Assembly (NCBI GenBank): GCA_963747425.1
Contig: CAVVFJ010000001.1
Span: forward strand, 1 to 64,000
From: DASUPK01 sp963747425
GTDB taxonomy: Bacteria; Actinomycetota; Thermoleophilia; Solirubrobacterales; 70-9
DNA length: 64,000 nt
Direction of reading: 5' to 3'
Translations under genes and position numbers: made by a program
Notes under the pieces: generated by a model
Told to the model about the DNA's origin: nothing
The model's database searches: none
Seen by the model: the letters and a program-made list of their open reading frames with translations, nothing else
Part shown: piece by piece, positions 43,734 to 51,495 of the stretch
How positions within the stretch are numbered: position 1 is the stretch's first letter
How the letters are laid out: the number at the start of each line of letters is the position of its first letter

Positions 43734-45225
43734 TGCTGGCCGCGAGTGGCGGGGTGCTGATAGACATCGAAGCGGTGAGACCGTTCTGAAGCCGATCGAC
43801 CGGGGCACCTGGCTGGCGCTGATCGCGATGGGGATCGCGGTCTTCGTGATCGCGAACGACTTCTCCGCGATCAACGTCGCGATCCCGCAGATCGAGAAGG
43901 ACTTCCACACCGACGTGACCACGGCCCAGTGGGTGGTGAACGCCTACGCGCTCACCTTCGGCGTGCTGATCGTCACCGGGGGGCGCCTCGCCGACCTCTT
44001 CGGCCGCCGCCGCGCCTTCTTCATCGGAACGGCGATCTTCGCGACCTTCTCGGCCCTCGGCGGCGCCGCGCAGAGCGAGGCCTGGCTGATCGCGATGCGG
44101 GTGCTGATGGGCATCGGGGGCGCGCTGATGTGGCCCGCGATCCTGGGGATGACCTACGCCGCGCTGCCGGAGGAGCGAGCCGGGCTGGCGGGCGGCTTCA
44201 TCCTCGGCGCCGCCGGGATCGGCAACGCCGCCGGGCCGCTGATCGGGGGCGCCCTGACCGACCTGCTCAGCTGGCGCTGGATCTTCTTCCTGAACGTGCC
44301 GGTATCGGCGTTCGCGATCTTCGTCACCTGGCGGGAGATCCACCAGCCCCGGCCGGAGGTCGAGGACACCCGGATGGACTACGGCGGCATCCTCTGCGTG
44401 TCCGTCGGCCTCGTCTCCCTGCTGCTCGCCTTCGACCAGGTGATCGACTGGGGCTGGGGAGACCCGCGGATCATCGCCCTGCTCGCCCTCTTCGCCGTCC
44501 TGATCTCGAGCTTCGTCCTGGTCGAGCGCCGTGCTGGAGATCACGCCCTCGTCCCGCCTGACGTGATGCGGAACCGGGACTTCGCCTACACCTGCGGAGC
44601 GATCCTGATGATGTCGGCCGTCTTCTTCGCGGCGATGCTCTACTTACCGCAGCTGATGATCAACGTGCTGGGCTTCTCGGCGGTCGGCGCGGGGGCCGGG
44701 ATGCTGCCGATGATGGCGACCTTCGCCGCGGTCTCCTTCGTGGCGGGGAATCTCTACAACCGCTTCGGCGCCAAGCCGCTGCTGATCTTCGGGTCGGCCT
44801 GCATCGCGATCGGCCCCGCACTCATCGCCCTGCTAGCAGACAACGAGACCTACGGTGCGCTCATCCCCGGGATGGCGATCCTCGGACTGGGGATCGGGCT
44901 CTTCTATCCGACGGCCACCACGGTCGGGGTGACCGCCGTGGCCGAGGCCCGTCGCAGCCTCGCCGGGGCGATCATCTACATGTTTCAGATCGCCGGCGGC
45001 TCGGTTGGCCTGGGCCTGACCACGACCGTCTTCATCGGCGCCAGCGATCGCGCCCAGAGCGGGAGCGGCTTCATCGACGGGATCCAGACCGCGTTCGCGA
45101 TGGATGCGGCGATCGCCGTCGGCGGCTTCCTGATCGCCGCCTTCCTGATCCAGGGGAGAGTGCACTCCCCACATCTGCGAAGGCTGCTGCTCGCGGGCCA
45201 CTCACCGCGCGGCCACGGACCCTGA
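43714..45225 (+). CDS. MFS drug efflux transporter, DHA2 (14-helix) type, start uncertain
   Basis: Proton-driven efflux pump, about 480-503 aa, of the EmrB/QacA branch with 14 predicted helices. Motif A is GGRLADLFGRRR, motif C AGIGNAAGPLIGGALTD and the helix-1 motif FVIANDFSAINVAIPQIE. The only in-frame start upstream of helix 1 is GTG 43714, inside the palindrome and without ribosome-binding site. A GTG at 43775 would give RPFLKPIDRGTW if one base is missing near 43785. So the true N-terminus is open. The operator-like palindrome suggests induction by the pump's substrate. Confidence 0.85.
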   Translation: MSNATLPAGREWRGADRHRSGETVLKPIDRGTWLALIAMGIAVFVIANDFSAINVAIPQIEKDFHTDVTTAQWVVNAYALTFGVLIVTGGRLADLFGRRRAFFIGTAIFATFSALGGAAQSEAWLIAMRVLMGIGGALMWPAILGMTYAALPEERAGLAGGFILGAAGIGNAAGPLIGGALTDLLSWRWIFFLNVPVSAFAIFVTWREIHQPRPEVEDTRMDYGGILCVSVGLVSLLLAFDQVIDWGWGDPRIIALLALFAVLISSFVLVERRAGDHALVPPDVMRNRDFAYTCGAILMMSAVFFAAMLYLPQLMINVLGFSAVGAGAGMLPMMATFAAVSFVAGNLYNRFGAKPLLIFGSACIAIGPALIALLADNETYGALIPGMAILGLGIGLFYPTATTVGVTAVAEARRSLAGAIIYMFQIAGGSVGLGLTTTVFIGASDRAQSGSGFIDGIQTAFAMDAAIAVGGFLIAAFLIQGRVHSPHLRRLLLAGHSPRGHGP

Positions 45226-45233
45226 GCGCGCGA

Positions 45234-45734
45234 TCAGTTCGGTCCGGGGCCACCGCCGCCGTCGCTGGTGACGGTGTCGCCGGAGCCGTCCTTGCCACCG
45301 CCGCCGTTGTCGTCGGTGGTGGTCGTGGGAGCAGTCGAGCCGCTGCCCGAGGATCCGCTGGTGCCGCTGCTGCCGCTGGTGCCGCTCGTGCCACTGGTGC
45401 CCGAGCCGCCGCCGTGGTGATCGTCGCCGGGGCCGGCATTCGACGAGCCGGACGAGCCGCCGCCGCCGGACGAGCCTGAGCCCGGGCCCGAATTGGAGCT
45501 CGAGTCATCGGGGGTTGCGATGGCGCTGCCCGAGCCGGGACCCCGAGCGTCCCCGCGCTCGTGCTTCGCCGGGGCGGGCCTCGGCGTCGGCGTGTTCGCG
45601 GCGAGGGACACCGGCTGGGCCGAGAGCCCGATCGAGTCGCCGGAGACCGCGTTGGCGGCCAGGGCGATCCCGCCCGCGGCGACGATGCCGACGATCCCGA
45701 GCAGGATCGTGAGGAGTCTCTCTCTACCGGTCAC
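45234..45734 (-). CDS. Exported disordered Ser/Gly/Thr-rich protein
   Basis: 166 aa on the minus strand. A signal or anchor helix (LLTILLGIVGIVAAGGIALAA) is followed by about 130 residues of low complexity: Pro/Lys/His first, then SGTSGTSGTSGSSGTSGSSG-type repeats and a Gly/Asp end. No fold is expected. TACGCT (45741-45746) ends 6 nt before GTG 45734, so it has its own leaderless promoter although it lies 23 nt behind the histidine kinase. It may be a surface matrix or wall-spanning component connected with the two-component system. Confidence 0.68.
   Translation of the reverse strand: MTGRERLLTILLGIVGIVAAGGIALAANAVSGDSIGLSAQPVSLAANTPTPRPAPAKHERGDARGPGSGSAIATPDDSSSNSGPGSGSSGGGGSSGSSNAGPGDDHHGGGSGTSGTSGTSGSSGTSGSSGSGSTAPTTTTDDNGGGGKDGSGDTVTSDGGGGPGPN
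45358..45412 (-). repeat. Coding tandem repeats (9-nt units) for Ser-Gly-Thr
   Basis: Nine-nucleotide units similar to GTGCCGCTG on the plus strand are repeated about six times. They encode the SGT/SGS repeats of the exported protein. The unit is a multiple of three, so copy-number change would alter length but not frame. Confidence 0.6.
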
Positions 45735-45740
45735 GGGATC

Positions 45741-45746
45741 AGCGTA
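45741..45746 (-). promoter_or_regulatory. -10 box TACGCT (minus strand), leaderless type
   Basis: TACGCT on the minus strand, 6 nt before GTG 45734. Confidence 0.5.
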
Positions 45747-45757
45747 GAAACACCGGG

Positions 45758-47125
45758 TTAGGAGTTGGCAAAGTCGGCGGTGGGCAGGACCACCTCGGCG
45801 CGAACCGTCTTCCCATCGACGCTCTCGAGCCTCGCCTGGCCTCCTCGCCGCTTGGCCAGAGCCAGGACGATTGGCAGGCCCAGGCCGGTGCCGGGACTCC
45901 CGCCACCTCCCCGGTAGAAGCGCTCGAAGGCATGACGTGCCACCTCCTCGTCGAGCGGGCCGGAGTCGCTGATCACGCCGACGCTCGCACTCCCGTTCTC
46001 CCGGCCGCATTCGATCCTCACGGACGAGCCGCGCGGCGAGTACTTGATCGCGTTCTCGACCAGGTTGTCCAGGATCGCGGCCAGCTCCCGCGAACCCGCC
46101 CGCACGACCACCTCGCCGTCGGCTTCGAGCGTGATCTCATGGCGACTCTCGCTCGCCGGCCCGCGCCAGCGCTCGGCCGCGGCACGTGCCGCCTCCGCCA
46201 GGTCGGTCCGGTCGTCCTCGGCGGGCTGCTCGCTGGAGGCCAGTTCCAGCAGGTCCTCGACCAGCTGGTCGAGGCGCTCCGTCTCGTGTTCGGCTGCCTC
46301 CACGTCCTTGGCGACGGCTGGGTCCGACGTCTTCACCCCGGCGGCCTCGAGGCGAAGCCGGAGGCCGGTCAGCGGAGTACGGAGCTGGTGCGAGGCGTCC
46401 GCCACGAACGCACGCTGGGATTCGAGGACGGCGTCGAGCCGGTCAGCCATCTCGTTGAACTCCCGGGCGACGTCCACCTGTTCGCGCGAGCCTCGCTCCG
46501 GCGCCCGCGCATCCGTGTCGCCGGCGGCTCGGCGGCGGGCCGCCTCGCCCAGCGAGCGCAGCGGACGCGCGATCGACCCGGCCAGAATCCAGGCCACCCC
46601 CAGTCCGAGGATGAGCGCGAGGAGGCCGATGCCGATCAGGGCGAGGACGTCCTGGCGAACCTGGTCGTGCACGGCATTCAGGCTCTGCTCGACCTCCAGC
46701 GCGCCAACCGTGCGCCCGTTGCGGACGATCGGCACCGCTGTCGAGAGGACGTCGCGACCCTCGTGATGGCGGCCCTGCGCGACCTCTCCCTCGAGGGCCT
46801 GCAGGGCGACCGGATCGTCCGTCGGCTCGGGTGGGGACGTGATCCCACCCTCCGAGCTCGCGATCTGCCTGCCGCGCCCGTCGATCACGAAGACGAGCCC
46901 ATCGAGGCTTACGGCAGCCTGCCGAGTTATCCCCTCGAGAGTCGCCTTGTTCCGGAGCTGGTCGGCGGCCTGAGCCGCGACGATCTGGGTCTTGGCCGCG
47001 GAATCGGCCTCGACCTCCGCGTTCACACGGTCGCTGACGTTGGCGGAGAGCGGTACCTCGAGCGCCACCAGGACGACCAACAGCGTGTAGGCGAAGGCCG
47101 CCAGCAGGCGGGCGCGCAGGCTCAT
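45758..47125 (-). CDS. Sensor histidine kinase
   Basis: Membrane kinase of 455 aa. TM1 at about 8-28, an external sensor domain (29-158) with a small PAS/CACHE-like character, TM2 at about 160-182, HAMP (183-235), HisKA with phospho-acceptor His246 in VADASHQLRTPLTG, and HATPase_c with N-box LDNLVENAIKYSP and GTGLGLPIV. The partner is the response regulator 7 nt upstream on the same strand. The signal is unknown; neighbouring exported proteins rich in Asp/His and Ser/Gly hint at an envelope or metal signal. ATG 47125. Confidence 0.92.
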   Translation of the reverse strand: MSLRARLLAAFAYTLLVVLVALEVPLSANVSDRVNAEVEADSAAKTQIVAAQAADQLRNKATLEGITRQAAVSLDGLVFVIDGRGRQIASSEGGITSPPEPTDDPVALQALEGEVAQGRHHEGRDVLSTAVPIVRNGRTVGALEVEQSLNAVHDQVRQDVLALIGIGLLALILGLGVAWILAGSIARPLRSLGEAARRRAAGDTDARAPERGSREQVDVAREFNEMADRLDAVLESQRAFVADASHQLRTPLTGLRLRLEAAGVKTSDPAVAKDVEAAEHETERLDQLVEDLLELASSEQPAEDDRTDLAEAARAAAERWRGPASESRHEITLEADGEVVVRAGSRELAAILDNLVENAIKYSPRGSSVRIECGRENGSASVGVISDSGPLDEEVARHAFERFYRGGGGSPGTGLGLPIVLALAKRRGGQARLESVDGKTVRAEVVLPTADFANS

Positions 47126-47132
47126 TCTCGGC

Positions 47133-47846
47133 TCAGACCTCGTCTGCTCCCGAGAACCGGAAGCCGACTCCGCGCACGGTGTGGATGAAGCGCGGCTCCT
47201 TGGGGTCGTCGCCCAGCTTCTTGCGCAGGCCGCTGATGTGGACGTCGAGGGTCTTCGTCGAGCCGAACCAGTTCATGTCCCAGACCGCCTCGATCAGGGC
47301 CTCGCGGGTGATCACCGAGCCGGCGCTCTCCATCAGTGCCCTGAGGAGCTCGAACTCCTTGCGGGAGAGCTCCATCGGCTCGTCGCCCAGCCTCGCCTCA
47401 TGCCTTGCTGTATCGAGCGTGAGATCGCCGATTCTGAGCGCCTCGGCGCCGCCCTCCGCCGTATCCCGTGAGGCCCGCCTGAGGACCGCTCTGACCCGGG
47501 CCATGACCTCGCGTGCCGAGAAAGGCTTGACGATGTAGTCGTCGGCGCCGAGCTCCAGGCCCGCGACTCGGTCAGCCTCGGACCCGCGTGCGGTCAGCAT
47601 GATGATCGGGATCTCGGTCTGCCGCCGCAGCTCCCGGCAGACGTCGAGGCCCGACCCGTCGGGAAGGCCGATGTCCAGCAGGACGAGGTCGGGTTCCGGA
47701 CCGCGCGACTTCTCCATCGCCTCCGCGGCGGTCCGGGCCAGCGCCGGCACGAATCCCTCTCGCTCGAGTGCCTCGGCGAGGGGCTCCGTGATCGCACGCT
47801 CGTCTTCGACGAGCAGGATGGTGGGCCGCTGGGACGAGACGTTCAC
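47133..47846 (-). CDS. Response regulator, OmpR/PhoB family
   Basis: 237 aa. Receiver domain (1-125) with acidic pocket VEDE, phospho-acceptor Asp58 in LVLLDIGLPDGSG, and Lys107 in YIVKPF. Then a winged-helix DNA-binding domain (about 140-237: MELSRKEFELLRALMESAG, TLDVHISGLRKKLGDDP, RFIHTVRGVGFRF). It is co-transcribed with the kinase. GTG 47846 is fixed by TAGCAT 7 nt upstream and by the start of the receiver; in-frame codons further up are low-complexity shadow of the neighbouring gene. Confidence 0.93.
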   Translation of the reverse strand: MNVSSQRPTILLVEDERAITEPLAEALEREGFVPALARTAAEAMEKSRGPEPDLVLLDIGLPDGSGLDVCRELRRQTEIPIIMLTARGSEADRVAGLELGADDYIVKPFSAREVMARVRAVLRRASRDTAEGGAEALRIGDLTLDTARHEARLGDEPMELSRKEFELLRALMESAGSVITREALIEAVWDMNWFGSTKTLDVHISGLRKKLGDDPKEPRFIHTVRGVGFRFSGADEV

Positions 47847-47853
47847 CGCGCTG

Positions 47854-47859
47854 ATGCTA
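47854..47859 (-). promoter_or_regulatory. -10 box TAGCAT (minus strand), leaderless type
   Basis: TAGCAT on the minus strand ends 7 nt before the response-regulator GTG at 47846. Confidence 0.55.
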
Positions 47860-47882
47860 AGGGTGCCGGACGAGAGTGGATC

Positions 47883-47914
47883 GGGCCACCGGACGCGGGC
47901 GCGTCCGGTGGCCC
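47883..47914 (-). terminator. Strong 14-bp hairpin between the acidic protein gene and the regulator
   Basis: GGGCCACCGGACGC and its exact reverse complement (47883-47896, 47901-47914) with a GGGC loop. It lies 20 nt behind the stop of the acidic exported protein and before the regulator promoter, so it probably terminates the former. No T-tract follows on the minus strand. Confidence 0.6.
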
Positions 47915-47934
47915 TTTCCCTCGCTCGACGCGCC

Positions 47935-48465
47935 TCAGTCGTCGTTGGAGCCGCCGGATCCGGAGTCATCCGAGCCGGAGTGGCTCGACCCCGAGTCGTC
48001 CGAGACCGACTGGCTGGAACCGCCGGATCCCGGCCCGGAGTTGTCCTCCATGGCGTTGTCGTCGCCCTGGTCCTCTGCATTGCCGGGACCCGAATTCTCA
48101 GAGCCGGGACCGCTGTTGTCGTGATGAGAACCGGGACCGCTGTTGTCGTGATGCTCGACCTCTCCCGGGTTGTCGTCGTTGACGTCATCGGCGCCGTTGT
48201 CGTCGTTCAGGTCGTGCCCCGGGTTGTCATCCGCCTGGTTGGCGTGGTGGTGCTCGACCTGGTTCGGGTTGTCCTCGGGCACCTGCGTGCCCGCGCAGCG
48301 TGGATCGTTCGCGTGCTCGGCCTCATCGCAGGGGCCCTTGACGTCGGCAGCCGCAGGTGCAGCCGGCGTCGGCGAATGACCGCCGGGGGACGCCGCCACG
48401 TACGCGCCGCCGCCAACGAGCGTGATGGCCAGCGTGGCCAGCAGCGTCTTGGTCAGGGTGCTCAT
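47935..48465 (-). CDS. Exported acidic, His/Asp-rich disordered protein
   Basis: 176 aa on the minus strand. Signal peptide (TLLATLAITLVGGGAYVAA), a short part with two Cys (PCDEAEHANDPRCAG), then a hydrophilic region of Asp, Asn, His and Glu (VEHHHANQADDNPGHDLND) and repeated DNSGPGS units ending in a Ser/Asp/Gly tail. The composition suggests metal-ion or water binding outside the cell; that is inference. AAGGAGG stands 6 nt before ATG 48465, a textbook ribosome-binding site. It lies just upstream of the two-component system, separated by a hairpin. Confidence 0.7.
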   Translation of the reverse strand: MSTLTKTLLATLAITLVGGGAYVAASPGGHSPTPAAPAAADVKGPCDEAEHANDPRCAGTQVPEDNPNQVEHHHANQADDNPGHDLNDDNGADDVNDDNPGEVEHHDNSGPGSHHDNSGPGSENSGPGNAEDQGDDNAMEDNSGPGSGGSSQSVSDDSGSSHSGSDDSGSGGSNDD

Positions 48466-48556
48466 CGAATTCCTCCTTGGACGTTGATGGCGCCACTATC
48501 GGCGGCCGGCGTCAGGCGATGCCCAGCCGGAGGGAACGTGCCGGCAAGGAGATCGG

Positions 48557-48961
48557 TTAAGCCTTGGTATGCAGCCCGGCGGCTTCGAGGGCCTCGGATC
48601 GGTCGAAGTACTCGACCGTCCGGGCGACCTTGCCGTCTCGCATGGTGAGCACGTGCGCCAGCTCCATCTCCACCGGTGCCCCGCTGCCCTCTCCATGACC
48701 ACTGAAACGAACCCAGAGGAAGACCATGTCCCCGCTTCCCTTTGCCTCCAGCGGCTCGACCGTGAGGTCGGGATATGCCTCGACCCAGCGGGCGAACTGT
48801 CGACTGACGGCGTCGATCCCGCGATGGACGGCGGAATCGGGATCCTCGCGGGCGACGTGGTATTCGGCGTCCGTGGTGAAGAACCACAAGCCTGCCTCTT
48901 TGTCGCCCGCGTTGAAGCGGGCGTAGCCCTCGAGCGCGAGCCTGACGTTCTCCTCCGACAT
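48557..48961 (-). CDS. NTF2/SnoaL-like protein, copy 1
   Basis: 134-aa cytosolic protein with the cone-shaped NTF2 fold. MSEENVRLALEGYARFNAGD is helix 1, EYHVAREDPDSAVHRGIDAV the next conserved part, and YFDRSEALEAAGL the usual C-terminus of this clade. The reaction or ligand is unknown. It is the last gene of a four-gene cluster on the minus strand, each separated by TAG-GCG-ATG. Copy 2 has exactly the same length after repair. Confidence 0.8.
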   Translation of the reverse strand: MSEENVRLALEGYARFNAGDKEAGLWFFTTDAEYHVAREDPDSAVHRGIDAVSRQFARWVEAYPDLTVEPLEAKGSGDMVFLWVRFSGHGEGSGAPVEMELAHVLTMRDGKVARTVEYFDRSEALEAAGLHTKA

Positions 48962-48964
48962 CGC

Positions 48965-49285
48965 CTACTCCCGCTCCGCGGCTATCTCTCCCGCCTCGCC
49001 GCGCTTTTCGACGATCCAGAAGTGCTCGTATTCCTTGACCACCTCTTCTACGCCCGGTTCGACGTCGTTCGCTGTGTGCCCGGGCGCGACAGCGAAGCGC
49101 TCCGGACGCGAGCGGACCTCCTCCCATTCCGGCCTGGACAGTCGTATGCGTTCGGTGCAGTCGAGCCGCCAGCACTCACATCGAAAACCTGCCACCGGGA
49201 CGCCGCTCCTGAGCCAGTCGTTCTTGCTCCTGTTGAGGTCCCGGCAAAAGGCCTCGTTCTCCGCGATGCGCTCCTCCTGCGACAT
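48965..49285 (-). CDS. Small Cys-containing protein of unknown function
   Basis: 106 aa. It begins SQEERIAENEAFCRDLN and has the central FRCECWRLDCTERI with three closely spaced cysteines, then SRPEWEEVRSRPERFAVAPGH and EHFWIVEKRGEAGEIA. I believe this pattern is shared by uncharacterised proteins of related actinobacteria, but I cannot name a family. A structural zinc site is possible. It lies between NTF2-like copies with the same 3-nt spacing. Copy 2's frame, if not interrupted, would run into it. Confidence 0.7.
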   Translation of the reverse strand: MSQEERIAENEAFCRDLNRSKNDWLRSGVPVAGFRCECWRLDCTERIRLSRPEWEEVRSRPERFAVAPGHTANDVEPGVEEVVKEYEHFWIVEKRGEAGEIAAERE

Positions 49286-49288
49286 CGC

Positions 49289-49692
49289 CTACTCCGCAGC
49301 CCGGCGGCTTCGAGAGCGCTTGCGCGATCCGGATGGACCCTTCCTTCGATGATCTTGCCGTTCTCGAAGGTGAAGACGATGACTTCTTCCAAGTCGACCG
49401 AAAGGCCGCTACCCCGACCCGTTCCAGTCCAGCGTTGCACGCAGATGACCTTGTCGCCGGCGTCCACCAACTCAGCTATCTCCGAATGAAAGTCAGGGAA
49501 CTCCGCCAGGTAGGACATCAGCGAGGTGCGGACCTGATCGAGACCACGGAGCACTTCGGCGGTGTCAAGCGGGGTCCCGGGCTGCTCGTAGTAGAGGACT
49601 TGTGGATCCCAGAGTTCGAGCGCTCGATCCAGGTCACCGTCGTTGAACGCCTTATTGGAGCGTCGCAGTGCGTCGACGTTCTCCTCCGACAT
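49289..49692 (-). CDS. NTF2/SnoaL-like protein, copy 2, frameshift at the last codons
   Basis: NTF2-fold protein beginning MSEENVDALRRSNKAFNDGDLDRAL in shortened form: helix 1, strand FHSEIAELVDAGDKVICVQRW, and the end HPDRASALEAAGLR. One base is missing between 49296 and 49297 compared with copy 3, whose end reads CTGTCGGAGTAG. With it restored the protein is 134 aa, equal to copy 1. As given, the frame passes its stop and adds about 80 unrelated residues overlapping the next gene. Sequencing error or true mutation cannot be told apart. Confidence 0.75.
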
Positions 49693-49695
49693 CGC

Positions 49696-50097
49696 CTACT
49701 CCGACAGCCCGGCGGCTTCGAGGGCCCGACCGTGGTCGCGGTACATGTGGATCGCGGTGATGAGCCCATCGTGGACCGTGTAGACGCTGGTGCTGGGAAG
49801 TTCCACCTCAACCCCACTCTCCTTTCCGCGCCCGCTCACCATGTGCGCGACTACGATTGTCTCACCGGCGTCGATGAACTCCCGCGGCTCGATGCGGAAG
49901 TCATCCCAGACGGCATCGATCTCCCCGAGGAAGCGCCTGTAGCCGTCGTGTCCCTCGTAGACGTCAGGGTTGAAGAGCATCGCTCAGACATGTCGGACCC
50001 GCACCGCCGGGTCGAGATGACTGATGACAGCTTCGGTGTCGCCGCGAAGGGCGGCGTCATATACACGCCGCACGACGTCGACGTTTTGCTCCGACAT
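49696..50097 (-). pseudogene. NTF2/SnoaL-like protein, copy 3, broken by an in-frame TGA
   Basis: Reading from ATG 50097, the frame gives SEQNVDVVRRVYDAALRGDTE.. and HLDPAVRVRHV, then a TGA at 49984-49986, and continues in the same frame AMLFNPDVYEGHDGYRRFLGE to LEAAGLSE at 49696. The two parts together make one 134-codon NTF2-like gene. The change is a substitution, not an indel. No sign of selenocysteine insertion is seen. Translation might restart at ATG 49980, giving a fragment of 94 aa. It heads the four-gene cluster. Confidence 0.75.
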
Positions 50098-50156
50098 CGC
50101 CCACGGAGTATCCGCCGGGGGAGGGGAGGGTGTGAGCTGCTGCTGATCCGCCAAGA

Positions 50157-50184
50157 GAAACGGCCCTCCGAAGAGGGCCGTTTC
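50157..50184 (-). terminator. 12-bp perfect hairpin with UUCG-type loop
   Basis: GAAACGGCCCTC (50157-50168) and its exact complement (50173-50184) around CGAA, which reads TTCG on the minus strand. It lies 56 nt behind the stop of the minus-strand gene at 50240 and is followed on that strand by TCTTGG. Probably its terminator, and it also separates the NTF2 cluster from upstream transcription. Confidence 0.7.
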
Positions 50185-50239
50185 AGGGGTACTACAGGGA
50201 GGAGAGATATGTGTGTTGTCTGTGGGAGGTAAGCCGGTA

Positions 50240-50602
50240 TCAGGCTCCGAGCGGGCGACTGAACCGCGTTGAAGCGGTCAGTGCCATATGCGCGGAGCCG
50301 AACCCGACCAAAAAGACTGTTGCGACGTAATCCCCGGCGATCCCGGCAATGACGCCGGCGCCCATGGTGGAGGCGGCCAGCGCGTAGTCGAGTCCCGCGT
50401 GGGCGCTCAGCGGCAGGTTGCCCCGATCGCCCTCGCCGTAGACCGACGTGCCGAGCCCGATCAGGAGAATGCCGAGAGCGATGCTCAGGGCGCCGGCCAG
50501 ATAGCCGAATCCCAGCGCGAAGGGAGCCACCATCAACAGAGGGGCGGCCGCCACTTCAAGCGCGGCGTGCACGTGGATCGGGATTGCCCTGAACAGAGTC
50601 AT
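50240..50602 (-). CDS. Small four-helix membrane protein (SPW-repeat-like)
   Basis: 120 aa with four hydrophobic helices, HVHAALEVAAAPLLMVAPFALGF, LAGALSIALGILLIGLGT, a third after HAGLDYALAASTMGAGVI and a last VFLVGFGSAHMALTAS. The two-by-two repeat resembles SPW-repeat membrane proteins. Function unknown. TACCCT on the minus strand ends 10 nt before the ATG, so the leader would be very short. It is divergent from tlyA with about 110 nt between the start codons. Confidence 0.7.
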   Translation of the reverse strand: MTLFRAIPIHVHAALEVAAAPLLMVAPFALGFGYLAGALSIALGILLIGLGTSVYGEGDRGNLPLSAHAGLDYALAASTMGAGVIAGIAGDYVATVFLVGFGSAHMALTASTRFSRPLGA

Positions 50603-50699
50603 CGCAAAAAGCAGGGTACGAACGTATGTGCGATTCGTGTGTGAGCGCGATCACAGTGAGCGTGGCAATCGAGTCCCGCTCCGGCGAACTCCGCCTAGG

Positions 50700-50705
50700 T
50701 ACGGT
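50700..50705 (+). promoter_or_regulatory. -10 box TACGGT, leaderless type
   Basis: TACGGT ends 7 nt before the tlyA GTG at 50713. Confidence 0.55.
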
Positions 50706-50712
50706 TCGCAGC

Positions 50713-51495
50713 GTGACCCGTCGTCGCGCCGACACCCTGCTCGCCGAGCGCGGGCTGGCGCCGTCTCGAACCGCGGCGGCGGCCTCGGTGCGCGCCGGAC
50801 GGGTGCGGCTCGGCCGCGACGGCCCCGAGGTCGCCAAGCCGAGTGAGCTCGTCGACGAGAAGGCCGAGCTCGTGGTCGCCGAGGCGCAGCAGTTCGTCTC
50901 CCGCGGCGGGATCAAGCTCTCCAACGCGCTCTCGGAGCTCCCGGTGGAGGTCGAGGGGCGCCGCTGCCTCGACGTCGGCGCGTCCACCGGCGGCTTCACG
51001 GACTGCCTGCTCCAGCGCGGGGCCTTGATGGTGCTGGCGGTCGACGTCGGCTACGGCCAGCTCGACTGGAGCCTGCGAGAGGATTCCCGCGTGCTGGTCA
51101 TGGAGAGGCTGAACGCGCGCCATCTCGGGGACTCCTCGTTGCCGTTTCAGCCCGAGCTGATCACCGTGGACGTCTCGTTCATCTCCCTGGCGATGCTTCT
51201 GCCCCCAATCGTCGCGTCGGCGGCTCCCGAGTTCGACCTGCTCGGCCTGGTCAAGCCGCAGTTCGAGCTGGGCAAGGAGAAGGTCGGGAAGGGAGGGGTA
51301 GTCCGCAAGGCCGAGGATCGGCGCGCCGCGATCCGCCAGGTGGCGGAGGCGGCACAGGGGGAGGGGCTGGTCGTTCGCGCCCTGGTTTCCTCGGGCCTGC
51401 CCGGCCCGAAGGGGAATCGTGAGACCTTTGTCTGGGCATCGAGGAGCGGTGACCCCGTCGACTTGGATGCCGAGCTGGAGAAGGTTGAGCCATGA
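50713..51495 (+). CDS. tlyA: TlyA-family rRNA 2'-O-methyltransferase
   Basis: 260 aa. N-terminal S4 RNA-binding domain (TRRRADTLLAERGLAPSRT) and a C-terminal RrmJ/FtsJ-like methyltransferase domain with the SAM motif CLDVGASTGGFTDCLLQ and later VDVSFISLAMLLPP. The mycobacterial homologue 2'-O-methylates 16S and 23S rRNA and sets capreomycin sensitivity. Starts at GTG 50713 by the leaderless box; in-frame codons further up lack family similarity. The stop overlaps the nadK ATG (ATGA). Confidence 0.92.
   Translation: MTRRRADTLLAERGLAPSRTAAAASVRAGRVRLGRDGPEVAKPSELVDEKAELVVAEAQQFVSRGGIKLSNALSELPVEVEGRRCLDVGASTGGFTDCLLQRGALMVLAVDVGYGQLDWSLREDSRVLVMERLNARHLGDSSLPFQPELITVDVSFISLAMLLPPIVASAAPEFDLLGLVKPQFELGKEKVGKGGVVRKAEDRRAAIRQVAEAAQGEGLVVRALVSSGLPGPKGNRETFVWASRSGDPVDLDAELEKVEP

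Noticed and set aside
45358..45412. Short regular repeats that could suggest a CRISPR array
   Set aside because: Units are 9 nt, contiguous and coding for Ser-Gly-Thr; no spacers and no cas genes.
49984..49986. TGA as selenocysteine codon in NTF2-like copy 3
   Set aside because: NTF2-like proteins are not selenoproteins and the paralogues have no Cys at this place.
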